DNA from: CAZVKN01 sp964627035
GTDB lineage: Bacteria > Electryoneota > AABM5-125-24 > Hatepunaeales > Hatepunaeaceae
Assembly: GCA_964627035.1 (NCBI GenBank)
Contig: CAZVKN010000025.1
Span: forward strand, 1-42,005
DNA: 42,005 nucleotides
Direction: 5' to 3'
Made by a program: the position numbers and the translations under genes. Shown piece by piece: positions 1-7,726 of the stretch. The notes under the pieces were generated by a model that was not told where the DNA came from, ran no database searches, and saw only the letters and a list, made by a program, of their open reading frames with translations. Each line of letters starts with the position of its first letter. Position 1 is the first letter of the stretch.

Positions 1-106
1 GAAATCTTGGTCAATTATCTAACTAACTTTGTGCAAAACCTTAACTAATTACCATTAAAATTAATAAAAAACAGAAAGCTCAAATCTTTAACTGAAGGGG
101 AGGTTT
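1..106 (+). promoter_or_regulatory. AT-rich leader upstream of qmoA with strong ribosome binding site
   Basis: This stretch is very AT-rich and holds no ORF. It ends in a strong Shine-Dalgarno (AGGGGAGGT at 96-104) two bases before the qmoA ATG at 107. The promoter of the qmo operon probably lies here or just outside the window, but I see no convincing -35/-10 pair. Confidence 0.4.
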
Positions 107-1372
107 ATGAATATTAAAGCTAAACCCATTCTGATAGTCGGTGGAGGAATTGCGGGGATGACCGCAGCAACAGATGCTGCCGAAGTCGGCTACGAAGTCG
201 TCCTGGTCGAAAAAGAACCGTATCTCGGCGGTCGTGTGCTGCAGATGTACCGGTATTTTCCAAAGATGTGCCCACCAACCTGCGGGTTTGAAATCAATGT
301 GAGACGAATAAGGCAAAATCCACGAATTAACGTCCACACTATGACCACTGTAGAAGAAGTTACCGGAAAAGCGGGTAACTTCAGAGCCACACTTAAAACC
401 AAACCCGGCTACATCACCTCAAATCAACAATTCGATTCATCAATTATTGAGAAAATATCATCAGAGCGAGCCAATCCATTCAATTACGAGATGGATACAA
501 CAAAAGCTCTATACAGACCGCACGATATGGCATATCCCCCCGGTTTCGTCCTCGATAAAAACATCTTGACTGAGACGGATGAAAAGATGTTGAAAGAACT
601 TATCCCGTCTGATTCCATTGATCTCAAAATGACTGAAGAAGAGATAGAGTTGGATATCGGTGCGGTGATTGTGGCAACCGGATGGAAACCGTATGATGCC
701 AACAATCTGGACAATCTCGCCTATGGTAAAGCGGATAATGTGATAACCAATGTCATGATGGAGCGGCTCGCAGCTCATAACGGTCCGACAGGTGGTAAGC
801 TTGCCCGTCCATCTGACGGTAAAAAACCGAAAAATATCGCCTTCGTGCAGTGTGCCGGATCAAGGGATGAAAATCATCTGCCATACTGCTCTGCGGTCTG
901 TTGCATGGGCTCGCTCAAACAAGCGAGATATATCCGCGAGATGAATGAGGATGCTAAAGTGACCATATTCTACATTGATGTCCGCACAATCGGCAGAGAA
1001 GAAAATTTCTATTTCGATTTGCTTGCAGACGAAAACGTCAATTTCGTCAAGGGAAAGGTCGCTGAGATCTCTGAAGAAGAGGGTACAGGCAATCTGATCC
1101 TTGACGTTGAAGACACGGTGAACCGTGAGACACTCCACAAGGGATTTGATCTGGTAGTGCTCGCAACCGGTGTTGTTCCAAATGGCAGCAGTGTCAACTT
1201 TCCATTTGAATTAAAGTATGATGATTACGGTTTCATTGACGGCTCAACCGACATTGAAGGTGTCTATGCAGCGGGATGCACCAAGCGACCCTGTGACGTT
1301 TCACGAACTGTTAAAGATTCCACTGCAGCGGTGTTGAAAGCGATACAGTGTCTGAAGAGAGGAGGTGCATAA
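107..1372 (+). CDS. qmoA: QmoA-like FAD subunit of quinone-interacting membrane-bound oxidoreductase (HdrA family)
   Basis: This 421-aa HdrA-type flavoprotein opens with a Rossmann GGGIAG motif at residues 12-17 for FAD. It carries the QmoA signature CPPTC at residues 55-59, and a Cys-rich patch in the middle (CAGSRDENHLPYCSAVCC) as in HdrA/QmoA proteins. The length matches QmoA (about 400 aa), which lacks the extra ferredoxin and MvhD parts of QmoB. In sulfate reducers Qmo links the menaquinone pool to APS reductase at the cytoplasmic side of the membrane. The stop codon overlaps the qmoB start (TAATG), so the two are translationally coupled. The start is fixed by a strong Shine-Dalgarno. 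A generic HdrA homologue is the alternative, but the order qmoA-qmoB-qmoC supports Qmo. Confidence 0.9.
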   Translation: MNIKAKPILIVGGGIAGMTAATDAAEVGYEVVLVEKEPYLGGRVLQMYRYFPKMCPPTCGFEINVRRIRQNPRINVHTMTTVEEVTGKAGNFRATLKTKPGYITSNQQFDSSIIEKISSERANPFNYEMDTTKALYRPHDMAYPPGFVLDKNILTETDEKMLKELIPSDSIDLKMTEEEIELDIGAVIVATGWKPYDANNLDNLAYGKADNVITNVMMERLAAHNGPTGGKLARPSDGKKPKNIAFVQCAGSRDENHLPYCSAVCCMGSLKQARYIREMNEDAKVTIFYIDVRTIGREENFYFDLLADENVNFVKGKVAEISEEEGTGNLILDVEDTVNRETLHKGFDLVVLATGVVPNGSSVNFPFELKYDDYGFIDGSTDIEGVYAAGCTKRPCDVSRTVKDSTAAVLKAIQCLKRGGA

Positions 1373-3630
1373 TGGAAGATAAAATTGGACTGTTCATCTG
1401 CACAGGATATGGTATTGCAGAAGCGATTGACATTAAAGCATTGCAGGAAATTATTGATGATGAGTTCAGTGTTGCACTGTGCAAGACAATAGATTCCTGT
1501 GAAAATTCAGACATTGATCTGATTAATGAAGAGATAAAAGGGAGTGAACTGAACAAGGTAGTTATAGCAGGATTATCGCCACGGAGCTATGAAGATTCTG
1601 CTTTCCCAACCGATGTAATAGTAGAGAAGATTGCTCTGCTGGAGCATGTTGTATGGTGTCAGCCTCCGGGTGAGGAAGACACTCAGATGCTGGCGGAAGA
1701 TTATCTTCGTATGTACATCACCAAACTGCAGAAGATGTCACTCCCTGAACCGTTTCAACCTGAAGAGACTGTCAACAAAGACATCTTGGTGGTTGGTGGT
1801 GGTATTGCCGGAATGACAGCCGCATTGGAGGCTGCCAAAACCGGATACAAAGTTCGTCTAATTGAGAAAAGTGCCAAACTCGGTGGTTGGCTCGGCAAGC
1901 AGCACAGATCGGTTCCGACCCGTTTTCCCTTCCGTGAACTGGAAGAGACAACTGTTGACACTCTCGTTGATGAAATTGAAGAACATCCCGGAATCAAGGT
2001 TTACACTTCAGCGATCACCGAAAGCATATCAGGTGCTCCCGGCTTGTTTGATGTTAAGCTGAAATCAAGCGGAAATGGTGAAGTGTCGGCATCCTTCCAT
2101 GTCGGCTCGATTATCCAAGCGACCGGTTGGAAACCTGTTGAGATGTCTCAATTGCCTTTCAATGACGTACATGATGTCATCAGAAATGTTGACCTTGAAA
2201 AGATGGTACGTGAGAATGGTACCATTACACGTCCTTCTGATGGAAAGCCGGTAAAATCCATTGCATTCGTTCAATGTGGTGGTTCCACCGATGAGGATCA
2301 TTTCTCATATTGTTCATCAATCTGTGACTTGACCGCACTGAAACAGGCAATGTATTTGCGTGAGATGGATGAGGGTTCCAAAGCCTTCATCTTTTACGAG
2401 TTCATGAAAACACCCGGGCATTACGAAGATTTCTTCCGTCGTGCTCAGGAGGATCTCGGAATTTTCCTGACAAAAGGAAATGTCCATCGGGTAGCGTCCG
2501 ATGGAAACGGACAGCTTGTTGTGGATGTAAACAATACGATGCCCGGTGAGCAGATACAGGTCAGGGTTGATATGGTTGTGCTCTCTGCAGGCATGATTCC
2601 AAACTCAGCGGATGGTGAGGCAATCCGAGCGCTTGAAGATGCCAAAGTTGCAGCAGTTGAAGGTGACACGGATGCCATCAAGAAAAACGCTGCCGAAAAG
2701 GTTGAAGCACTCAAACAGCATGAAGGAACAGAGATTCTGAACCTCGAATATCGCCAAGGACCCGATCTTCCGACACTTCAGCACGGTTATCCCGATTCAC
2801 ACTTTATCTGTTTCCCTTATGAGAGTCGTCGCACCGGAATCTATCCGGTCGGAGCTGTCAGGCAACCGATGGACGGCATTGGAAGTCGTGAGGATGCGAC
2901 AGGTGCAGTGTTGAAAGCGATACAGTGCATGGAAATGATTACTCGAGGGGAAGCTGTTCATCCGCGAGCGGGTGATATGTCATACCCTGACCTGTTCCTA
3001 CAGCGATGCACGCAGTGTAAACGCTGCACGGAAGAGTGCCCGTTTGGTGTTTACAACGAGGACGAAAAGGGCACACCTGAACTTTGGGCCACAAGATGCC
3101 GTAGGTGCGGTATCTGCCTTGGCTGCTGTCCTGAAAGGATCATCTCTTTTAAGGACTATTCAGTCGGTATGATCGAATCAATGATCAAAGCGGTTGAAGT
3201 ACCGGATGAGGATGAAGAGAAACCGAGAATCCTTGCGCTGATGTGCGAGAATGATGCAATTCCGGCTCTCGATCTGGTCGGGAAACATCGGTTAGAATAC
3301 AGCCCCTTCATCAGGGTCATTCCTGTACGGTGTCTCGGGTCGGTCAATGTTGCCTGGGTCAGGGAAGCAATTTCGTCCGGCTACGATGGCGTTATACTGA
3401 TCGGCTGCAAATACGGAGACGACTACCAGTGTCACTTCATCAAGGGCAGCGAATTGGCTGATCAAAGAGGCGACAACATCCGCGAGAAGCTGGAGATGAT
3501 GGCGATGGAAACTGAGCGGGTTGATCTGCATCAACTCCAGATCACCGATTACAAAAAGATCCCGGAGATATTCAATGATTTCGCTGAGCTTATTGAAGAA
3601 ATCGGCATGAATCCGTTTAAGGGGATGTAA
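1372..3630 (+). CDS. qmoB: QmoB-like subunit: HdrA flavoprotein fused to ferredoxin and MvhD domains
   Basis: The protein has 752 aa from the ATG at 1372, preceded by GGAGG inside the qmoA end. Domain order is: an N-terminal alpha/beta region of about 130 aa; an FAD-binding HdrA core starting near residue 140 (GGGIAG) with the Cys patch QCGGSTDEDHFSYCSSIC; two 4Fe-4S motifs at about 546-600 (CTQCKRCTEECP and CRRCGICLGCCP); and a C-terminal MvhD/FrhD-like domain from about 620, with Cys residues in VRCLGSV and GCKYGDDYQC. This is the exact QmoB architecture. In the Qmo complex the MvhD domain is thought to pass electrons to a soluble partner. The next gene of the complex, qmoC, is displaced by 1.5 kb through an insertion. 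Confidence 0.9.
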   Translation: MEDKIGLFICTGYGIAEAIDIKALQEIIDDEFSVALCKTIDSCENSDIDLINEEIKGSELNKVVIAGLSPRSYEDSAFPTDVIVEKIALLEHVVWCQPPGEEDTQMLAEDYLRMYITKLQKMSLPEPFQPEETVNKDILVVGGGIAGMTAALEAAKTGYKVRLIEKSAKLGGWLGKQHRSVPTRFPFRELEETTVDTLVDEIEEHPGIKVYTSAITESISGAPGLFDVKLKSSGNGEVSASFHVGSIIQATGWKPVEMSQLPFNDVHDVIRNVDLEKMVRENGTITRPSDGKPVKSIAFVQCGGSTDEDHFSYCSSICDLTALKQAMYLREMDEGSKAFIFYEFMKTPGHYEDFFRRAQEDLGIFLTKGNVHRVASDGNGQLVVDVNNTMPGEQIQVRVDMVVLSAGMIPNSADGEAIRALEDAKVAAVEGDTDAIKKNAAEKVEALKQHEGTEILNLEYRQGPDLPTLQHGYPDSHFICFPYESRRTGIYPVGAVRQPMDGIGSREDATGAVLKAIQCMEMITRGEAVHPRAGDMSYPDLFLQRCTQCKRCTEECPFGVYNEDEKGTPELWATRCRRCGICLGCCPERIISFKDYSVGMIESMIKAVEVPDEDEEKPRILALMCENDAIPALDLVGKHRLEYSPFIRVIPVRCLGSVNVAWVREAISSGYDGVILIGCKYGDDYQCHFIKGSELADQRGDNIREKLEMMAMETERVDLHQLQITDYKKIPEIFNDFAELIEEIGMNPFKGM

Positions 3631-3644
3631 CTCACTTTGCGGGG

Positions 3645-3668
3645 AGCGTGGACATTCCTGTCCACGCT
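3645..3668. repeat. Perfect small palindrome at left edge of insertion
   Basis: The 24-bp hairpin has a 10-bp stem (agcgtggaca / tgtccacgct) and a TTCC loop, 14 bases after the qmoB stop. A near copy (22 of 24 bases) lies at 5037-5060, on the other side of the two inserted genes. It may act as a terminator stem, but no T-run follows. Confidence 0.85.
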
Positions 3669-3690
3669 AATATCACTAAAGGAATCAACA

Positions 3691-4350
3691 ATGAAATTTC
3701 TATTTATTATTGTTTTGGGAATAATTTTGTTTGTGGGTTGTTCAGGAGATTCGGATTCAAATAATCCCACTGGAACCAGCAATCAAGCACCTGCGATTCG
3801 CAATATTTCAGCAGATCCTGTAATTGTTGGTAGACAAGAACGTAGTAATCTTACTTGTGTTGCGACTGATCCAGATGGAGATAGTTTAGTTTATTATTGG
3901 CGTGCAACATCTGGTCGTTTACAGGATGATTTTGATGATGTAGAAGCCACAGAGCAATGGGTAGCACCAAATACAGATGGGAACTATTGGATTGCTGTTA
4001 CAGTAAGCGATGGTCGTGAAGTAGATGAGGATTCATTAGAACTCACTGTTATTGCTCCTAATGAACCACCAGCAACACCTTGGGATCCCTCACCACGTGA
4101 TGGTAGTAGTGATATTGATAGACCTGTCAATTTAACATGGAAATGCTCTGATGTAGATGGTGATCAAATTTTGTATGATCTCTATTTTGGAACTAATTCC
4201 TATTCCCTCATAGCAAGAGATTTAGATACTACCTATTATGTTCTTGACAACCTAAATCCTGACACAAGATACATATGGTACATTGTTGCACGTGATGACC
4301 ATGGTCATCGATCAACGAATGTAGACCATTGGAGTTTTAACACTCGTTAA
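3691..4350 (+). CDS. Lipoprotein with PKD-like and fibronectin type III-like domains
   Basis: The protein has 219 aa. It has a lipoprotein signal: a short basic N-terminus, a hydrophobic stretch, and the lipobox LFVGC with Cys17. A PKD/cadherin-like module follows (about residues 35-125, motif TDPDGDSLVYYW), then a FnIII-like module (about 130-219, ending LNPDTRYIWYIVARDDHG). Such proteins sit on the outer surface or in the periplasm as adhesion or scaffold modules; no enzyme activity is visible. The ATG at 3691 has AAAGG upstream; an upstream TTG in the same frame would run through the palindrome and is unlikely. The gene interrupts the qmo operon, and its codons are more AT-rich than those of qmoB, which suggests acquisition. 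Confidence 0.75.
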   Translation: MKFLFIIVLGIILFVGCSGDSDSNNPTGTSNQAPAIRNISADPVIVGRQERSNLTCVATDPDGDSLVYYWRATSGRLQDDFDDVEATEQWVAPNTDGNYWIAVTVSDGREVDEDSLELTVIAPNEPPATPWDPSPRDGSSDIDRPVNLTWKCSDVDGDQILYDLYFGTNSYSLIARDLDTTYYVLDNLNPDTRYIWYIVARDDHGHRSTNVDHWSFNTR

Positions 4351-4469
4351 TTCGATGTTTTGTTGATGTTTAAGTTAAGAGGATCAATAAATAGCTTGAA
4401 GTATAATTGTTTAATGAATGTCAGTTCTCTGATTCAAACATAATTCATTTTAGGAGGTTTAAACAAGGT

Positions 4470-5015
4470 ATGATTCCATTCGGTAAAATAATTTTTAGTA
4501 TTCCAATCTATAGGAATACTAAAAATGATTATTATAAAAGCATAAATGAAAAGCGTCAAAAAAGAATTGATCCATTAACAGAGAAGGAAGTGGAGTTAGG
4601 TGGTAACAGAGATGAGGCTAGGAAATTCTATGAAAGATTATACGAATTTGATGAACCACATTGGGAATATAACAATATAGTTGGCTGGATAGTAATATAT
4701 GCACATGGTGGAATACTGAAAGCAGATTGGTGGTTTGTATATTTTAAGAGAATTCCTCGTGTACTAAAGAACAGAAATTATGTTTATATGGGTAAGCTAA
4801 TCGATGTATGTTTGACCTACAACCTCTCAAACGAAGAGATTAAAAACTGCATTGTCGATTTTTTCAGGAAGACAGAATTCGGTCAACTCAATAATAAACT
4901 AAAAAATCGCTACATCGACTTATCAATTTTATCAAATACTATTAAATATATGGACATAAAGAAATTAGTTGATGATATTATTGAAGCTGAAAAACAGAGT
5001 ATTGAGACTAAATAA
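4470..5015 (+). CDS. Hypothetical protein, AT-rich, inserted in qmo operon
   Basis: I do not recognise this 181-aa protein. It is rich in Lys, Asn, Ile and Tyr, has no signal peptide or Cys motif, and seems cytoplasmic or weakly membrane-associated (one aromatic hydrophobic patch, IVGWIVIYAHGG). The C-terminal third looks helical and charged. I chose the ATG at 4470 because AGGAGGT lies at 4452-4458, although the spacing of 11 is long; an earlier ATG at 4407 would add 21 residues. Base composition is far more AT-rich than that of the qmo and dsr genes around it. With the preceding lipoprotein it forms the cargo of a repeat-flanked insertion. Confidence 0.6.
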   Translation: MIPFGKIIFSIPIYRNTKNDYYKSINEKRQKRIDPLTEKEVELGGNRDEARKFYERLYEFDEPHWEYNNIVGWIVIYAHGGILKADWWFVYFKRIPRVLKNRNYVYMGKLIDVCLTYNLSNEEIKNCIVDFFRKTEFGQLNNKLKNRYIDLSILSNTIKYMDIKKLVDDIIEAEKQSIETK

Positions 5016-5036
5016 TCGCTAAAAAATTGATCAGGT

Positions 5037-5082
5037 AACGTGGACATTCTTGTCCACGCTGTACCGACAGGAATGTCGGTAC
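5037..5082. repeat. Tandem pair of small palindromes at right edge of insertion
   Basis: There are two adjoining hairpins. The first (5037-5060) is a near copy of the one at 3645-3668. The second (5061-5082) has a 9-bp perfect stem, gtaccgaca / tgtcggtac, around GGAA. Both share the core 'gaca..ttc/gga..tgtc', so they look like diverged members of one family of dispersed palindromes. Confidence 0.8.
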
Positions 5083-5145
5083 TCCCCATCGTAGAAACTT
5101 GGTGACTTGGTGGTTCAAAAAATAAGAGTCGGAGGAATAAATATA

Positions 5146-6399
5146 TTGGAAGTTGATCAGACAACAGATGTGAATTCCGGTAACGGTTCACCCGTTATCA
5201 TTGATCCGGATCTCGATTTCATCCGGATAGTAGATAAACAGACTGGGAATCCGTTCAAGAAGTGTATGCAGTGCGGGACTTGTTCCGCTACCTGCGAGAT
5301 CTCACCGGATGACCGACCGTTCCCCGGAAAGGAGATGGCATGGGCTGTTTGGGGTATGAAGGATCGTCTGCTGAGCGATCCGGATGTATGGCTCTGTCAT
5401 CAATGCAACGACTGCAGCGAACGATGCCCCCGAACTGCACGACCGGGAGATGTGCTCGCTGCAATAAGGCAGGTCAGCATCGCCCACTATTCGTTCCCAC
5501 GCTTCATGGGAAGATGGCTGCGGGAACCGCAAGCGATATTGCTTCTTTTCGGTCTTCCTGTACTTCTGCTCAGCATAGCACTTGCGGTGAAGGAACCGAT
5601 TGAAAAGGCACTCGGAATCGGTCAGACTGTCGGGGACAACATCATATACGCATACTCGAGCATGTTCCCACACTGGCTTCTGATCAGCTTCTTCCTGCTT
5701 TTCACAATAATCCCACTCACTATTGTGATCGCCGGTGCAGTTCGATTCTGGAAGGCTATGGATAGAGCCTCACCGACGAAGGAGCGTAAGGGATTTTTCC
5801 CGAGCCTTCTTGCCACTCTCGATACAATCGTCTCGCACAACAACTTCACAAAGTGTAAGAAGGCAACCTCTCGATTCTGGTCACATGGGCTCGTATTCTT
5901 CGGGTTCATAGCTCTCTGTATGGTTACGCTGTGGATAATCACCGCGCGTATTAATCCTCTTATTCAGGGTGACTTCATCTATCCGTTCGCATTTCTGAGT
6001 CCGTGGAAGATATTGGCTAATCTTGGTGGAGCTGCTCTGCTTGCAGGATGCTTCTGGATGATGTGGGAGCGATTCTTTAACAGCGAAAATATTAATCCCG
6101 GCAGCTATTTTGACTGGGTGTTGATCGGTACGCTTGCGCTGGTTGTCATCACCGGATTTGTGACAGAGGTTCTACACTACGTCCGCCTTGATCCGCATCG
6201 GCACCTCATATACTTCGCACATCTGGTTTTTGTTCTCGGGCTGCTGCTATATCTCCCCTACTCCAAATTCGCTCACATGATCTATCGAGCGACAGCGTTT
6301 CTATTCGCAGAATATTCAGGGCGGAGCATTAGACAATCCAACGGTGAGGTGAAGCAGTCTGTTATTCAGGATGAATCGTCAAAATCGGGGGACAAATAA
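5146..6399 (+). CDS. qmoC: QmoC-like subunit: HdrC ferredoxin fused to HdrE-type cytochrome b
   Basis: The protein has about 417 aa. The N-terminal HdrC-like part binds two 4Fe-4S clusters: CMQCGTCSATCE from Cys40, and CHQCNDCSERCP from Cys84. The C-terminal part has about six membrane segments, with His residues in FWSHGLVFF, TEVLHYVRL and FAHLVFVLG suited to bind b hemes, as in HdrE/NarI-type quinone-reactive subunits. This fusion is diagnostic of QmoC. No ATG fits; the best start is TTG at 5146 with GGAGGA at 5131-5136. A TTG at 5107 in the same frame lacks a ribosome site and lies near the insertion junction. The stop directly abuts the dsrJ ATG, so qmoC and dsrJ are one transcription unit. 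Confidence 0.9.
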   Translation: MEVDQTTDVNSGNGSPVIIDPDLDFIRIVDKQTGNPFKKCMQCGTCSATCEISPDDRPFPGKEMAWAVWGMKDRLLSDPDVWLCHQCNDCSERCPRTARPGDVLAAIRQVSIAHYSFPRFMGRWLREPQAILLLFGLPVLLLSIALAVKEPIEKALGIGQTVGDNIIYAYSSMFPHWLLISFFLLFTIIPLTIVIAGAVRFWKAMDRASPTKERKGFFPSLLATLDTIVSHNNFTKCKKATSRFWSHGLVFFGFIALCMVTLWIITARINPLIQGDFIYPFAFLSPWKILANLGGAALLAGCFWMMWERFFNSENINPGSYFDWVLIGTLALVVITGFVTEVLHYVRLDPHRHLIYFAHLVFVLGLLLYLPYSKFAHMIYRATAFLFAEYSGRSIRQSNGEVKQSVIQDESSKSGDK

Positions 6400-6789
6400 A
6401 TGAATATCAGAAAGATGTTCAGAAAGATGTTCGGTTCACAGACCGGAGTTATTACTCTAATCGTCATCACGCTGATTATTCTATTTCCGGTTGGTTACAG
6501 CGTCGTTTCCTTCTTCTCGGCTCACACAACAACGGAAGATACACAGCCGTTTCTGGAAATGCCTGACCCCATCTACGAGAACTGTGTGAAAGAGACCGAG
6601 TATATGCGATACCATCATTGGGAGCTGTTGCGGACTGTTCGGGAAGAGGTCGTTCGGCATGGAAAACGTGGTGAAATAGGTTTGAACAAGTGCAGAGAGT
6701 GTCACACAAGCAGGGAGCGATTCTGCAATCAATGTCACAATGCGACCAGTCTATATCCTGACTGTTTTGGGTGTCACTATTATCCGTAA
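6400..6789 (+). CDS. dsrJ: DsrJ-like triheme cytochrome c
   Basis: The protein has 129 aa. An N-terminal membrane anchor or uncleaved signal (about residues 16-40) is followed by a periplasmic domain with three heme c sites: CRECH (98-102), CNQCH (109-113) and CFGCH (122-126). Cys62 in YENCV corresponds to the conserved Cys that serves as an unusual axial ligand of one heme in studied DsrJ proteins; the motif EEVVRHGKRG is also DsrJ-like. In DsrMKJOP, DsrJ is the periplasmic electron-entry or exit cytochrome. Here it begins right after the qmoC stop, so it is very likely co-translated with a Qmo subunit rather than with DsrMK. Confidence 0.88.
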   Translation: MNIRKMFRKMFGSQTGVITLIVITLIILFPVGYSVVSFFSAHTTTEDTQPFLEMPDPIYENCVKETEYMRYHHWELLRTVREEVVRHGKRGEIGLNKCRECHTSRERFCNQCHNATSLYPDCFGCHYYP

Positions 6790-6808
6790 TAGGAAGTAAT
6801 CCAATACT

Positions 6809-6857
6809 GGTAGGGGTCACCCGAACATTTAAGGGCTTGATAAATCAAGCCCCTACC
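6809..6857. repeat. Compound hairpin between dsrJ and dsrO
   Basis: The outer arms ggtagggg (6809-6816) and cccctacc (6850-6857) enclose an inner perfect hairpin: gggcttga (6833-6840), TAAA, then tcaagccc. There is no T-run, so it is a dispersed palindrome or an RNA-processing structure rather than a classical terminator. Related 'gggctt..aagccc' hairpins occur at 33304-33326. Confidence 0.6.
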
Positions 6858-6867
6858 GGTAATCCGG

Positions 6868-6924
6868 TGTCAACCCGCCGTGGTTGACATAATCATTAGC
6901 TGTCAAGCACGGCGGCATGACAGC
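6868..6924. repeat. Pair of hairpins with complementary loops (REPIN-like)
   Basis: Hairpin 1 (6868-6889) has stem tgtcaac/gttgaca and loop ccgccgtg. Hairpin 2 (6899-6924) has stem gctgtca/tgacagc and a loop containing cacggcgg, the exact reverse complement of loop 1. So hairpin 2 is an inverted copy of hairpin 1 after a 9-base spacer. The same 22-base hairpin 1 recurs exactly inside 41755-41780. Confidence 0.8.
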
Positions 6925-6967
6925 GATACATATCAAATATCAACAAGATCAATAAAGGTTGATCAAT

Positions 6968-7708
6968 ATGAATAGAAGAGATTTCATTAAAATGTTTGGT
7001 GGGGCGGTTCTGACAGGAACATCCAGCGTTTACGCATTCCGTTTTCTGACAAGCTCATTCCTGAAAGGGATGGAGAAGAACGAGCAGTTAACCGGGCGCA
7101 AATGGGGGATGGTCATTGATCTCACCAAGTGCCCTGAAGATTGCACAGCTTGTCTGGATGCTTGCCGGACTGAGAACAATGTCGCTTTCCACAACGATGA
7201 CCGCTGGGACATCCATTGGATCAGAAAGGTCGAGATGGAGAACACAACCGGATCTATCACAAAGCACAAAAACGTGATCTTGCTGTGCAACCATTGTGAC
7301 AACCCACCGTGTGCTCAGGTTTGCCCGGTGCAAGCTACCTATAAACGGGAAGACGGTATAGTCATCGTGGATCATCACCGCTGTGTCGGATGCCGATACT
7401 GTATGATCGCCTGTCCATACAATGCGCGCTTCTTTAATTTCAAAGACCAGGAGCATTGGACAAACGAGGATCATCCCAAAAGGTCACACGGTGTAGCTGA
7501 ATCATGCAACCTATGCGCTCATCGTCTCGATGTCGGCAAACCGCCTGCATGTGTCGAAGCGTGTCAACTGTCAGGTGGCGGAGCAATATTCGTTGGTGAT
7601 CTGAATGATCCTAATAGCAATGTCACAGAATTGATTACGATTAATTCAGCAAAACGTATCAGAGAGGATCTGGGAACAGAACCCAAAGTTTACTACATCG
7701 GATTGTAG
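6968..7708 (+). CDS. dsrO: DsrO-like periplasmic iron-sulfur protein with Tat signal
   Basis: The protein has 246 aa from the ATG at 6968 (AAAGGT at 6953-6958); a TTG three codons earlier is less likely. The N-terminus NRRDFIKMFGG is a twin-arginine signal, so the folded Fe-S protein is exported. Four 4Fe-4S motif groups follow in the order typical of DsrO/HybA/NrfC proteins: CPEDCTACLDAC, CNHCDNPPCAQVCP, CVGCRYCMIACP and CNLCAH...PACVEAC. DsrO carries electrons between DsrJ and the membrane subunit DsrP. It follows dsrJ after 178 bases that contain palindromic repeats. Confidence 0.88.
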   Translation: MNRRDFIKMFGGAVLTGTSSVYAFRFLTSSFLKGMEKNEQLTGRKWGMVIDLTKCPEDCTACLDACRTENNVAFHNDDRWDIHWIRKVEMENTTGSITKHKNVILLCNHCDNPPCAQVCPVQATYKREDGIVIVDHHRCVGCRYCMIACPYNARFFNFKDQEHWTNEDHPKRSHGVAESCNLCAHRLDVGKPPACVEACQLSGGGAIFVGDLNDPNSNVTELITINSAKRIREDLGTEPKVYYIGL

Positions 7709-7726
7709 TGAAAAAGAGGTGTAGAA

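Noticed and set aside
3637..3690. Upstream TTG extension of the lipoprotein gene
   Set aside because: It would place 18 residues coded by a palindrome before a perfect lipoprotein signal; the ATG at 3691 has its own ribosome site.
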